Shown here piece by piece: positions 54,770-64,000 of a stretch of DNA of 64,000 bases. Position 1 is the first letter of the stretch. Every line of letters begins with the position of its first letter. This stretch comes from Alisma plantago-aquatica (Eukaryota > Streptophyta > Magnoliopsida > Alismatales > Alismataceae). The stretch is from contig OY856413.1 of NCBI GenBank assembly GCA_963693085.1, forward strand, positions 743,066,556 through 743,130,555, written 5' to 3'. The notes below the pieces were generated by a model that saw only the letters and a list, made by a program, of their open reading frames with translations, searched no databases and was not told the origin of the DNA. The translations under genes and the position numbers were made by a program.

Positions 54770-54896
54770 ATTTGTTTATGAACGCCTGATACATATTGGA
54801 GGCTTACACCTCACCTCACTAAGACAAAAAAGCTTCATTATGCCTTGCGCACTTTAAAACCTTGAGTATGCTACAAAATCTCATTTCCAAGCCACC

Positions 54897-55081
54897 TATA
54901 GAATATTGAAGAGAAATGTATTGGATGAGTAAAAAGGTTTACAATACATTCTCTTATATAGGATAAGAGAGGAGATACAAAAACAGAAATGAGAAATATG
55001 GGACTAAACAACACAAGTAAAACATAAGTGAGGCACATGCTAGGCACATGTCACTCAGTGAAACATAAACATATCTCTATA
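54897..55081 (-). repeat. Copia D 3' LTR
   Basis: 185 bp next to the polypurine tract GCTTGAGGGGGAG-like sequence (55082-55093; here AACTTGAGGGGGAG). Confidence 0.92.
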
Positions 55082-55088
55082 CTCCCCC

Positions 55089-55500
55089 TCAAGTTGGAGC
55101 ATAGATGTCGAACATGTCCAACTTGTCTACTAGAGTCTGGAAGCGAGCTTTTAGAAGAATTTTGGTGAAGATGTCCGCTACTTGTTGCTCAGTGCTGAGA
55201 TATGGAGTGCAAATACGACCAAAAAGAACAATCTCGCGAACAAAGTGACAATGGACCTCGATATGTTTGGTCCTTTCATGAAATGTTAGATTGCTCGCAA
55301 TAAAAATAGAAGCCTTGTTGTCACAAAACATCGGTATAGGACTGGAATAGGATATGTCGAACTCCTTGAGAAGACTCTAGACCCATAGAAGTTCACAGCA
55401 GTATGAGCCATGGCTCGATATTCTGCCTCTGCACTGGACCAAGTAACTAGATTGCCACCCACAAATGTGTAATAGCCCGATGTAGATTTACGTTCAGAGC
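55089..55500 (-). pseudogene. Copia D RNase H remnant
   Basis: Frame 55089-55331 has MFCDNKASIFIASNLTFHER, HIEVHCHFVRE and ADIFTKILLKARFQTLVDKL. Upstream the SSAEAEYRAMAHT region survives in another frame. A segment before it seems deleted. Confidence 0.85.
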
Positions 55501-55929
55501 GACTTCCTGCATAGTCAGAATATTAAAATCCAGAGAGATTGCAATGGCCGTGCTTCTTATATAACAAGCCTTTGCTTGGAGAGTTTTTGAGATAGCGCAG
55601 GATGTGGCATGCATCGTCCCAATGACACTGTCGTGGTTTGTCAAGATACCTGCTAATGAATCCTACAGCAACAGTGAGATCAACTCTTGTGACAAAAAGC
55701 TAAATGAGCTTGCCAACAAGCCTTTTGAACTGGTGGTGATCAGCATAAGGGGGAGAGTTTTCATTGTCCCAATCCATATTTGGGTCAAGAGGGGGTGTTG
55801 GCTAGTTTACAGCCAAGCATACCAGTTTCTTGCAAAAGATCAAGGACATATTTTCGCTAGGAGAGGCACAATCCTGCAGACGATCTGGATACCTCGATGC
55901 CTAAAAAATATCTCAATATTCTGAGATCT

Positions 55930-56480
55930 TTGGTGACGAAGTGTTTTTCCTAGTAAGTTTTAGTTGCCTGCATGCCAAGGTATCACTGCCAGATAAGATA
56001 ATATCATCAACATAGACAATAAGAATGACTAGCCCTGCTACAGTTTTGCGGATAAAGACAGAATGATCTGAGTGGGAACGACAAAAGCCAAAAGTTACTA
56101 AGATTTGATTAAGTTTGTCGAACCAAGCACGAGGGCTCTATTTTAGGCCGTAGATGGCCTTTCTCAACTTACATACATGCAAGGAGGACTCTCCCTGAGC
56201 AACAAACCCCGGTGGTTGCTCCATGTAAACTTCTTCCTGCAAGTCTCCATAAAGAAACACATTTTTGACATCTAACTGAAATTGGGGCCATTCTTTGTTG
56301 ACAACAACATAAATTAGAATGCGAACAGAATTTAAACGTGCTATAGGGGAAAATGTTTCAAAGTAATCCACACCATATGTTTGTGTATATCCTTTTGCCA
56401 CAAGACGAGCTTTCAGTCGCTCAATTGTACCGTCTGGTTGATATTTAATGGTGAAGACCCAGCGTCATCCAACGGTAGGG
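55930..56480 (-). pseudogene. Copia D reverse transcriptase remnant
   Basis: Frame 56138-56401: [40 protein letters not shown] with the first Asp, and LRKAIYGLK, then a TAG. The YVDDIILSGS box is readable near 56000 in the next frame. Confidence 0.87.
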
Positions 56481-56542
56481 CAGGAAGGAGGACGATTCAC
56501 AAGTTCCCACATTTTGCGATCAGAGAGTGCCTGCATTTCATG

Positions 56543-57700
56543 TTACATCGCCTGTTTCCATGCAGGAATAAGAAGAGCTTCTGCAACAGTCTTGGGAATA
56601 GTGACAACAGAGATAGTAGAAGTGTAGCACGCAAAATTGTTATTCAGATTATCAGATGAGCAGAAATTACTAATAGGATGTTTCCTGTAGGAACAAACAT
56701 CTTTGCGCTGGCTGATAGGCAGGTGTAAGTCAGAAGTTACCTCAATGGTTTCATGATCATCCGCAGAAGGAGGAATTGGTTGTGGAGGGGCCATGGAGGG
56801 AGTACTGGTCTTGTTTCATCGCATGTATACTTGCAGAGGTCGGCCTTCAGGCAGTTCTGAAGATGGCAAAATCTCAACAACATTAGGCAACGATGTTGGT
56901 GCCACAATATCACTGGAGAGTGATGCTCCATCAATAGAGTAATACAACATATGCTCAAAAAGTACTACATCCGCACTCACAAACCATTGCTTCAGAATAG
57001 GTTCAAAACAATAATAACCTTTCTGGGTTCTAACACTTGGTGGAGCGAGGATCAAGTTTGGTTAACCCGGGCGTAGGTTTTTGACAAAACAAGTACACCC
57101 AAAAATATGAGGGGGAACAGAGAACAGTTGAGCATCATGAAAGAGAATGTTGTAAGGTATTTTATTGTGCAAAACAGAAGATGGCATGCGATTGATAAGA
57201 TAGCGTGCCGTAGAAACAGCCTCAGGCCAGAAATGGTGAGGAACTTTATAATGAAGAAGTAAAGTGCGAGCAACCTCTAACAAGTGGCATTTTTTTTTTC
57301 AACAACTCCATTTTATTGTGGATGTAGGGACATGTAGTTTGGTGTAGGGTGCCACAAACAGAACAAAAAGATGTCACCGATATTTGCATAAATTCAAGAA
57401 CATTATCGGTGCGGAAAATTTTAATGGCTTTGCTGAATTGTGTCTGTATTTCAGAGAAAAAACACTAATATTATCCAAAACCGTGTTGCGATCTTTTAGT
57501 AAAAACAGCCAAGTAGCACGTGAGTAATCATCAATAAAGGTCAGAAAGTATTTAACCCTAGAATGACTAGGAATAGAACAAGGGCCCCAAATATCCGTAT
57601 GAACAATATCAAAAAGTGCTTTAGAACCAATATCTTTCTTAGCGGGAAACACAAAACGAGTTTGTTTACCTAAATGACAAGATTCACAAGAAAATGTTTT
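56543..57700 (-). pseudogene. Copia D integrase and linker remnant
   Basis: Frame 57374-57889 holds the zinc domain (HYRLGHPSAAKLKHLF, CESCHLGKQTR) and the core start (IVHTDIWGPCSIPS with the first Asp, FLTFIDDYSRATWLF). The second Asp region is frameshifted. Frame 57062-57283 continues (LEVARTLLLHYKVPHHFWPE, FGCTCFVKNLRPG). A deletion near 57030 removes part of the VFLGYSRTQKGY segment. The linker follows to 56543. Confidence 0.85.
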
Positions 57701-57922
57701 TTCAGATAAAGCAGGAAATAAATGTTTCAACTTTGCTGCAGAGGGATGACCAAGCCGGTAGTGCCACTGGAGTCCTACGACTGATGTTGACAGAAGAGCA
57801 GACGCCGTTGGTGGTCCATCCAGATAGTAGAGCCCGTCTGGTACCTTATGGCCCGAACCAATCCTCGTCTTTGTGCAGAGATCCTTCAAAATACAACCAG
57901 TAGGATCAAATTTAATAGAGCA

Positions 57923-58400
57923 CTAAAGATTTTTTACAGTCTTACTAACAGAAAGTAAGTTAACAGGAAATTTTGGGATATATAAAACAGATTTCAGATG
58001 CAACTTTCGAGACAAGGGAATAGTGCCAATGCCGTGAACAGAAGTTTTAAAACCATCAACGACAGTAACAAGTGGAATATGTGTGGTTTTAGTAAGGGCA
58101 GAAAATAAGTTGATGTCACCGACCAAATGAACCGACGCACCAGAGTCAATGCACCATTTATTGTTATTAGCAGAAGGAGAGGGGAGCAAGGCAGAGGATC
58201 CAACAGCAGACGTAGAGGGAAGCTGAGTCATGCGTTCTTGAAAAAAATTCTTGAACTTTGAGCGAAGCCACTCAGTTGAAGGCGTAACAGATGGCTGTTC
58301 AAGTGTAGTATCAGTTGAAGTCTCCGCAGATGCTTGGTTTACCCACGCAGGTTTACCGTGTTTGATCCAACATCGGTCTTCATTGTGATTGTCGCAACTC
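57923..58400 (-). pseudogene. Copia D zinc knuckle and protease
   Basis: Frame 57923-58519 reads CDNHNEDRCWIKHGKPAW, then the protease site WCIDSGASVHLVG with D-S-G intact, VTVVDGFKTSVHGIG and LKSVLYIPKFPVNLLSVSK, and stops before CSIKFDP. Confidence 0.87.
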
Positions 58401-59198
58401 GCAACCACAGAAGTTGTAGAAGCGAGGGCCAATAGATTGTCCGCGATCAGGAGCAGTAGAAGATGTCCGTCCACCGTTGGGAGGGAGACGTCCACGACCA
58501 CGACTGCGACCTCGACCACAACCAGATTCAGTGGTGCGAATAGCCAGAGCAGGGTGTTCGATGACAGGAGTAGAGGTCATGGATGGAAGTCGTTGAACTC
58601 GCTTGAGGACGTCGTGAAGAGTAGGCAGTGGGACACTAGACAGAATCTGGTCGACCACCCTAGAGGAGGCGGGAAGAGCAGCCAGAAATTGGACTAGTTG
58701 TAGTTCATTGCGCTGCTTCTGGGCTTCTTTGATGTCGGCAGTCAAGGGGTGATAAATTTTGTATTCATTCCAAGGGGCAGAGCATTGATTGTAGAAGTCT
58801 TCAACAACAGTGTCAGAGGAAAATTCCTTCTTGGCTAGAGTTTTGAAAATTTCAAAAACTCGCTTGGGATTCTGCTGATGAGAATATACATGAGATAGCT
58901 GATCCCACATTGCCTTAGCATCATGAAGACATAGTAACGACTGGCTGATCCGTGGCTCGGTGCTATTAAGAATCCAGGACATAACACCAGAGTCGTCTTT
59001 GGACCATTGTGCATAAGCTTGCTTGCTTTTTTCATCTGCCGTAGCAGTAGGAGCAGCAGGAGGTTTAGTAGTGATATGAGAATAACGGTCTTGTGCTTTG
59101 ACATGCAAGACAAAGGACGCCGACCAGAGATGATAGTTGGAATCGTCGAGTTTGACTGTGGTAACATACAGGGAACAGGGCGGCTCGACAAAGGCCAT
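58380..59198 (-). pseudogene. Copia D gag
   Basis: Open from MAFVEPPCSLYVTTVKLDDS at 59198 through MWDQLSHVYSHQQNPKRVFE, QLVQFLAALPAS and DVLKRVQRLPSM to the knuckle. There a frameshift turns CCHC into FCGCELRQSQ and a stop. The open frame extends 20 codons further upstream, but alignment with B and C favours the ATG at 59198. Confidence 0.88.
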
Positions 59199-59382
59199 GG
59201 TGAACGGATCTGAAGCAGAAGAAGGAAAGATAGTTGGTGCAGCAGCAGAACGTAGCAACAGATATCAACAAATCCAAAGCAACTCGCTACGGGGCAGTAG
59301 AACAACACTGTAGATCTGATACATTAGATCAGAAGAGACCCATTATGGGAAGGGTAACTGATAAAGGAACCTACGCCGTCAT

Positions 59383-60151
59383 TAGAACTGTCAAATGGGT
59401 GGGTGGGTTGGGTTTGGGTCATTGCGGGTGCGGGTCTGGCATGTATGGGTCAAAAAGATACTTCTAAATGAGTGGAAGAAAAGCACACCCAAACCCGACC
59501 CAGCGGATTGCGGGTTGCCCGCGGGTGCCCATATAAAATGTGTCAAATCAACAATAAGTTGCTAGTTTCTTTCCTTAACACTGAAAATAACATTTAAAAC
59601 AACTTGTAACTATTATTTTATGTCAAATATAGTGCAAAGGAACCAACCAACTACTATGTTTGATGTCAAACCATTCGATTATTTGTTGATATATGTTTAT
59701 GCAAACTTAAAGAGATAATAACAACTAACTTTTGTATGTTGATGTAAAATAGAAAAATTGGTGTAGTTTTCATAAATATATATCACAAAAAAAAACACAT
59801 AATTTTATCATGTAACATTAGACATTTCTAATATTACAAGTACTTGTTATTGCCTATTGCAAAAATAAAATAAAGAGAATACAAATGTTGTCAAAAAGGT
59901 AAAGGGTTAACTTTTATGAAACAAGTATCATCTTTTAATAGGTGTATGTGTATATTATGTATATAAATATACTTGCTTCAGTTAACTGGGTCCCCCGCGG
60001 GTGCCTGCGGATCACCCGTGAAACTCGTTAATAAACGGGTGGGTATGGGTTTGGGCGATTTTCAGCGGGTGGAAAATTTCGCCACCCAAACTCAACTTAA
60101 ACGGGCCGACCCGTGGGCACCCACAGATTTTGACCCAGTTTAACAGGTCTA
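59383..60151 (+). mobile_element. hAT-type MITE 2 (769 bp) in the copia D leader
   Basis: Perfect 8-bp duplication GCCGTCAT (59375-59382 and 60152-60159). Ends are TAGAACTGTCAAA and, inverted, TAGACCTGTTAAA. Related to MITE 1 at 14345-15107 through both ends (GGGTGGGT, CCCGACCC, AACGGGTGGGTATG, GATTTTCAGYGGGTGG) but with a different AT-rich middle. It landed in copia D after that element was in place. Confidence 0.93.
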
Positions 60152-60159
60152 GCCGTCAT

Positions 60160-60626
60160 GAGGAAAATCAACATCCCATCATGAGGCACAGGCAGAAGAA
60201 GCCAAAGAGCGTGGGGACTCTCAACGTGCAATAACTATGGCTGTCCGAAGACGTAAAATGCGTAGAGAAGTAGAGTTAGGAGGATGTTAGATGAGTAGGG
60301 TAATGGTGGATTTGGGTGGTGGAAGGAGAAGTGAAGGGAGATCGAGCAGGGTAAATGGTGGTGAGGACATCAGGAGGAGAGGGTGGCACCGGGGGAGGGA
60401 AGGGGGGGGGCGGGTTAGGAGAGGGGTAGCTACGAGTTGGGGAAGGGAGGGATGGGGGGCGGTGGCCGGGGGGGGGTTGGTGGTGGGAGAGGGGGGGGGT
60501 GGTGGCGGCGGGAGAGGAGAGGAGGAGGGCTGCAGCGGCAGGAGGGGGGCGGGGGAGGTTTGGCTTAGGCCATGAGGGAGAAAGGGGTTAGGGCGGGAAA
60601 TGGCACGGGGGGGGGGGGAGGAACCT
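60160..60626 (-). other. Copia D 5' leader, primer-proximal part
   Basis: Extremely G-rich on the plus strand (runs of G up to 12), so C-rich in element RNA. The rest of the leader (59199-59374) lies beyond the MITE. Confidence 0.75.
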
Positions 60627-60639
60627 GCTCTAGATACCA
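60627..60639 (-). other. Copia D primer binding site
   Basis: TGGTATCTAGAGC on the element strand, the initiator tRNA-Met site with one extra T at the same place where copia A has an extra A. Confidence 0.85.
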
Positions 60640-60831
60640 TATAGAATATTGAAGAGAATTGTATTGGATGAGTGAAAAGGTTTACAATGCATTCTCTTAA
60701 ATAGGATAAGAGTAAAGAGAGGAGATACAAAAACATAAATGAGCAATATGGGACTAAATAACACAAGTAATACATAAGTGAGGCACATGCTAGGCACATG
60801 TCACTTAGTGAAGCATAAACATATCTCTATA
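60640..60831 (-). repeat. Copia D 5' LTR
   Basis: 192 bp, TATAGAGATATG to TTCTATA on the element strand. Confidence 0.92.
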
Positions 60832-60836
60832 CCACC

Positions 60837-61160
60837 TATTCAAGAATATTGTCTTTTAAGATCTTGTGTGCCTTGCTGCCTTTGTTATTTGGTAGTTCTG
60901 CAAAGTTGCAAATTGTTTTTCAAAGTTATGAGCATTGATGTGGAGTGTTCTATTTCTCTTTCCACATAATAGAAGGACCACATCAAGAGTTGTCATAAAA
61001 TTTTTTCCCCGATACCCTCTTCAACAATTTTTCTCTCTATTTATTGTGCTTGACTCCGCCTATGTTTTCGTACATTTCGTGCAAATGTAGCCGGTCACAA
61101 GCCCGGGTAAAGGAGGCGGGTTGGTGGTAGGTTGACAACCAACCATAAAAACTATCACTC
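60837..61160. other. Intergenic DNA between copia D and a LINE tail
   Basis: No gene recognised. Confidence 0.55.
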
Positions 61161-61507
61161 TTGGATGTGTGGGAAGACAAGAAAAGATCGCTTGAGAAAT
61201 GACTATATCAGGAATAAAGTGGGGGTGGCGAGCATTGAGGATAAGTTGCGCGAGGGCCGACTCAGATGATACAGACATGTGCAACGCAGACCGACAAATG
61301 CGCCTATACGAAACAATGCTATTGAGTCAAGCACAATAAATAGAAAAAGAGGAAGACCTAAATTAACATGGGATGAGCTTATAAAGAGAGATTTTGAATC
61401 TCTACATCTCAACCAGAATATGGCCCATGATAGAGCTGAATGGAAACAAAGGATCCATGTAGCCGACCCCAGCATAGTTGGGACTGAGGCTTAGATGATG
61501 ATGATGA
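61161..61507 (+). mobile_element. RTE LINE 3' fragment
   Basis: About 345 bp matching the last part of the LINE at 16909-18874 ([19 protein letters not shown] to the stop and GAT tail). A 71-codon frame at 61279-61494 codes for its C-terminal end. Severely 5'-truncated; no clear target duplication was seen. Confidence 0.88.
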
Positions 61508-61652
61508 ATTTTGTGTATGTGTCTCTTGTTTTTGGGCCTCTATGTATGCACATTTGTCTGTGTGTTTCCATCTTCTGTCGGTGTCGATGTTTGTGTCGCT
61601 TGTGTGTGTGTCGTGTGAATGGTGTGTGTATTCACGTGTATATGTTTGTGTC
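61508..61652. repeat. TG-rich low-complexity DNA, left part
   Basis: Degenerate TGTGTGTC/TGTTTGTG sequence that continues at 63836-64000. The gene-less LTR element inserted into it. Confidence 0.75.
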
Positions 61653-61794
61653 TGTGAAAGAATATTGTATTGAGCTGATTCTATTAGATTAGATGAATAA
61701 AAGAGGTACAACCCTATCCTATATATAGGAGCAAGGGAGAAACCTTGGGACTTGTGTCCTATTAACTAAATAGGCTAATATATACTCTTTAACA
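61653..61794 (-). repeat. 3' LTR of the gene-less element
   Basis: 142 bp, TGTTAAAG to CTTTCACA on the element strand, canonical TG...CA. It lacks a 50-bp segment present in the 5' LTR. Confidence 0.9.
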
Positions 61795-63631
61795 TTCCCC
61801 CTCAAGCTGGATCATGGGTGAAACACATGTCCAAGCTTGGAGTTACAAGACTCGATAAAAGAAAAGATAGAAATGATAAAAGATATATATCACTCCCCAT
61901 ACAAAAGATTGATGCTCCCCCTTAAACAAAACTCCCCTGAATCATACGATGGCGCCTCTTTTCTTTGAAATTGTATTCTGCAGGTTGGAGATCCTCGAGC
62001 TCTGATGAAGGTCTTTTGGAGTGCATCTGGAATGAAGAACATCTGAAATGGAACTCGAATACTGCAGCAGTAATTCGCCACTTGGAGCAGACGATCATCA
62101 ATACCACGACTACGACAACTTCACTGGAACACTACTTAACGCGACACAAACGTGGATCTCCAATGATGATGTAGCAGTAGTAGTGGTGTCTTCAATTGTC
62201 TGGGAAGACGTGCATAACGTGGCATGAACACGAACGAACGATATGCTGGTGATACGATGCAGGTACCATAACTCTGTCGCATGAACCTTGGGGGCTTGAC
62301 AGGAAAGGAAATATCATCCATCAAGGAAAGTCCCAAGAAGATTAGCAGAAGGTGATGCTAATACAGCAGATGCGGCTCGGAGAAGACGGGATAAAAAAAT
62401 AGCTCGGTGACGATAAAACTGGATGAATCAACCTTGCAGATGTCGACTTGGCAGGCTTGAAATTGCCGAACTTCTGAGAAGTCTGAAAAAGCACCCATAT
62501 GTCTCTCAAGAATGCAACAAGAGTGATCAACTGAACCACCATTAACACCGAAGGAAGAGGAACCAAGAAGGCTAAAATATACGTAGCAAACTCGTCCTGA
62601 CGCGAGAAGCTCGGTGTCAACGCTGCAGTGGAGATCCTTCAAAGCTGTCTGGAAGTGGAGAACAAATGTGCTGAACAATACGAAGCTCCATAGTAGCCTG
62701 GAATAAGTAGCCTGAATACATATAGCGGTGGAGAGTGTTGGGTGATCGCCCGCGGTAGTCAGCAGCTTAATGGGCATAGATAATGGATGGCGGCAGTAGT
62801 TTGCCTTCGAGTAGTGCCTGATCGGATTGGCTGATGGCTAGTGCCAACCGTGGCTGTAGCAGCGAGATGCCGAACAATAGATGGTTGGATTGTGTCGCTC
62901 AGTTGATGTAGCACTTGGCCGCAACGGAGGAGATGATTAAGGTCTCCTGCGTGGCTCTGGAGATATTGCAGGCATGAGGCTGAATGCGGAGCCGAGGGCG
63001 GAGCCTCTCCATGAGCGGCGGTGAAGGCTAATGCTGAGGACGTCGACGCGATGCAGCGGTAGAGGCGATGGCTGCGATTGCGATGGCGTTGATTGCTGCC
63101 CCATTGGTTACCGGTGATGGCTGCAGCTAGCGGCGACATCAATAACTGTTGTTGGCCGCAACGCTTGCTGATGGGCGACGCGACTATGGTGATCGCCGGC
63201 GGCCATGCTGATTGCTATGGCTGGCGGCTACGGCCTGGTGTGGCGATGGTGGCGTTGATTGCTGCTGTCGTTCGGTGATCTACAGTTGCCCTGCGACGAC
63301 TATTACTGGCCAACGACGGCTTGATGATGGCGGCTGATAGAGGATGAGAAGTCATGAAGGCCGGGACGGAGATTGCCGACGTACAAAAAGAAGATCGGGA
63401 AAGAAGATTGGATCTTTAAGAAAGAGGATGAGAAGCCATGAAGGTCGGGAGACGCCTAGCGGGCAGTCGGCCTAAGCCATGGCAACGGCAACGGCAACGA
63501 CCGCCCGCAGGTGGGGGTACTCCCCGTCGGTTGCTCTCTGGAAGAGACGAGCGGCGGATGCTAGGGCTGCGTGCGGGCCAGAGAGGAGAGGGAAGAGGGA
63601 CGACGGCTAGGTTTCCCTCAGGAGCGAACAT
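61795..63631. other. Non-coding interior of the gene-less element
   Basis: No retroelement protein motif in any frame. The half near the primer site (62750-63630) is GC-rich with GATGGCGGC/GGCGATGGC words. Frames up to 139 codons exist on the minus strand but show no domain. Confidence 0.7.
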
Positions 63632-63643
63632 GCTCTGATACCA
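63632..63643 (-). other. Primer binding site of the gene-less element
   Basis: TGGTATCAGAGC on the element strand, perfect, directly inside the LTR. Confidence 0.93.
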
Positions 63644-63835
63644 TGTGAAAGAATATTGTATTGAGCTGATTCGATTAGATTAGATGAATAAAAGAGGTAC
63701 AACCCTATCCTATATATAGGAGCAAGGGAGACACCCTGAGGCTTGTGTCCATAGTAATCTAAACGGGCCGAGACACTAAAGGCCCACTAACTAATTAACC
63801 TATTAACTAAATAGGCTAATATATACTCTTTAATA
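63644..63835 (-). repeat. 5' LTR of the gene-less element
   Basis: 192 bp, starting TATTAAAG (one base off TG) and ending CTTTCACA. It contains the palindromic TATA-like CCTATATATAGG at 63710-63721. Confidence 0.91.
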
Positions 63836-64000
63836 GTGTCCATGTGTGTTTGCTTGTGTTGTGTGCTAATTTCCTCTGTGTGCGTGTGTCCGTGTCTCTG
63901 TCTGCTTATTTTCGGTCTTGAACTATGTCTCTGGTATTTGAATTTGTGTGTGTGTGTATGTATCAATGTGTATGTTTGTGTCTACTTTGTACACATATCC
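63836..64000. repeat. TG-rich low-complexity DNA, right part
   Basis: Continuation of 61508-61652 beyond the insertion. Confidence 0.75.

Larger units (their letters stand above)
54897..60831 (-). mobile_element. Ty1/copia element D (minus), degenerate, carrying a MITE
   Basis: 5.9 kb including a 769-bp MITE. Target duplication CCACC (54892-54896 and 60832-60836). LTRs of 185 and 192 bp differ at about 10 positions plus a 7-bp gap, so it is older than copia C and similar in age to copia A. Ends on the element strand are TATAGAG...TTCTATA. The order is the same as in the other copia elements, with broken frames. Confidence 0.93.
61653..63835 (-). mobile_element. Gene-less LTR retrotransposon (TRIM/LARD type)
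   Basis: 2.18 kb, target duplication GTGTC (61648-61652 and 63836-63840). It has two LTRs, a perfect primer site and a polypurine tract. The 1.84-kb interior has no gag or pol; frames on both strands are short and conflicting. The polypurine tract and the words before it (ATCCAGCTTGAGGGGGAA) match the copia elements here, so it is probably mobilised by copia proteins. LTRs differ at about 6 of 142 shared positions, and the 3' LTR lacks 50 bp. Confidence 0.9.

Noticed and set aside
54505..54789. 94-codon frame rich in His, Tyr and Thr
   Set aside because: It reads through a CATA/CA/TA microsatellite.
60291..60799. Gly/Arg-rich (plus) and Pro-rich (minus) frames
   Set aside because: They lie in the G-run leader and LTR of copia D and are compositional.
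1..64000. Organellar insertion, virus-like sequence, CRISPR or a bacterial-type operon
   Set aside because: No plastid or mitochondrial gene, no viral replicase and no bacterial gene cluster was recognised; everything identified is a plant-type transposable element or the Rab exon.

Overview
The window is plant (angiosperm) nuclear DNA made almost entirely of transposable elements; no complete host gene was found. The evidence is the element set: a Ty3/gypsy element with TGTAACACCCC-type LTR ends and an initiator-Met-tRNA primer site, four Ty1/copia elements with UBN2-type gag and short LTRs, two hAT transposons of the BED-finger/DUF659 class, RTE-clade LINEs ending in GAT repeats, a tRNA-derived SINE, hAT MITEs and a gene-less LTR element. 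Codon-level lesions are everywhere. The only recognisable piece of a cellular gene is one 73-bp exon of a Rab GTPase at 29826-29898. The species cannot be named from what is seen.

Layout. 1-10035: minus-strand gypsy element cut by the left edge, with pol, gag, primer site and a very long LTR (about 6.2 kb) carrying a 1.5-kb tandem duplication and arrays of short perfect palindromes. 10036-16690: low-complexity and unclassified DNA with one hAT MITE (14345-15107). 16690-22613: plus-strand hAT copy 1, whose BED zinc finger is split by a 2-kb RTE LINE (16909-18874). 22809-27805: copia A (minus). 27811-31107: unclassified DNA with the Rab exon. 31113-38634: copia B (plus), a chimera holding two gag-protease-integrase regions inside one pair of LTRs. 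38640-42487: old relics and a SINE (41724-41889).

42493-47721: copia C (minus), the youngest element, with LTRs differing at 2 of 194 positions and a polyprotein broken at only three places, but with Asn replacing a catalytic integrase Asp. 48260-54281: hAT copy 2 (minus), flanked by an 8-bp target duplication and itself hit by an antisense RTE LINE (49773-50762). 54897-60831: copia D (minus), with a hAT MITE (59383-60151) in its leader. 61161-61507: LINE tail. 61653-63835: non-coding LTR element (TRIM/LARD type).

How the parts relate. Target-site duplications could be read for copia A, B, C and D, the gene-less LTR element, hAT copy 2, both MITEs, two LINEs and the SINE, so most insertion boundaries are exact and the nesting order is clear. 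None of these elements looks autonomous now. The non-autonomous ones (MITEs, SINE, gene-less LTR element) would depend on transposase or reverse transcriptase supplied from elsewhere in the genome.
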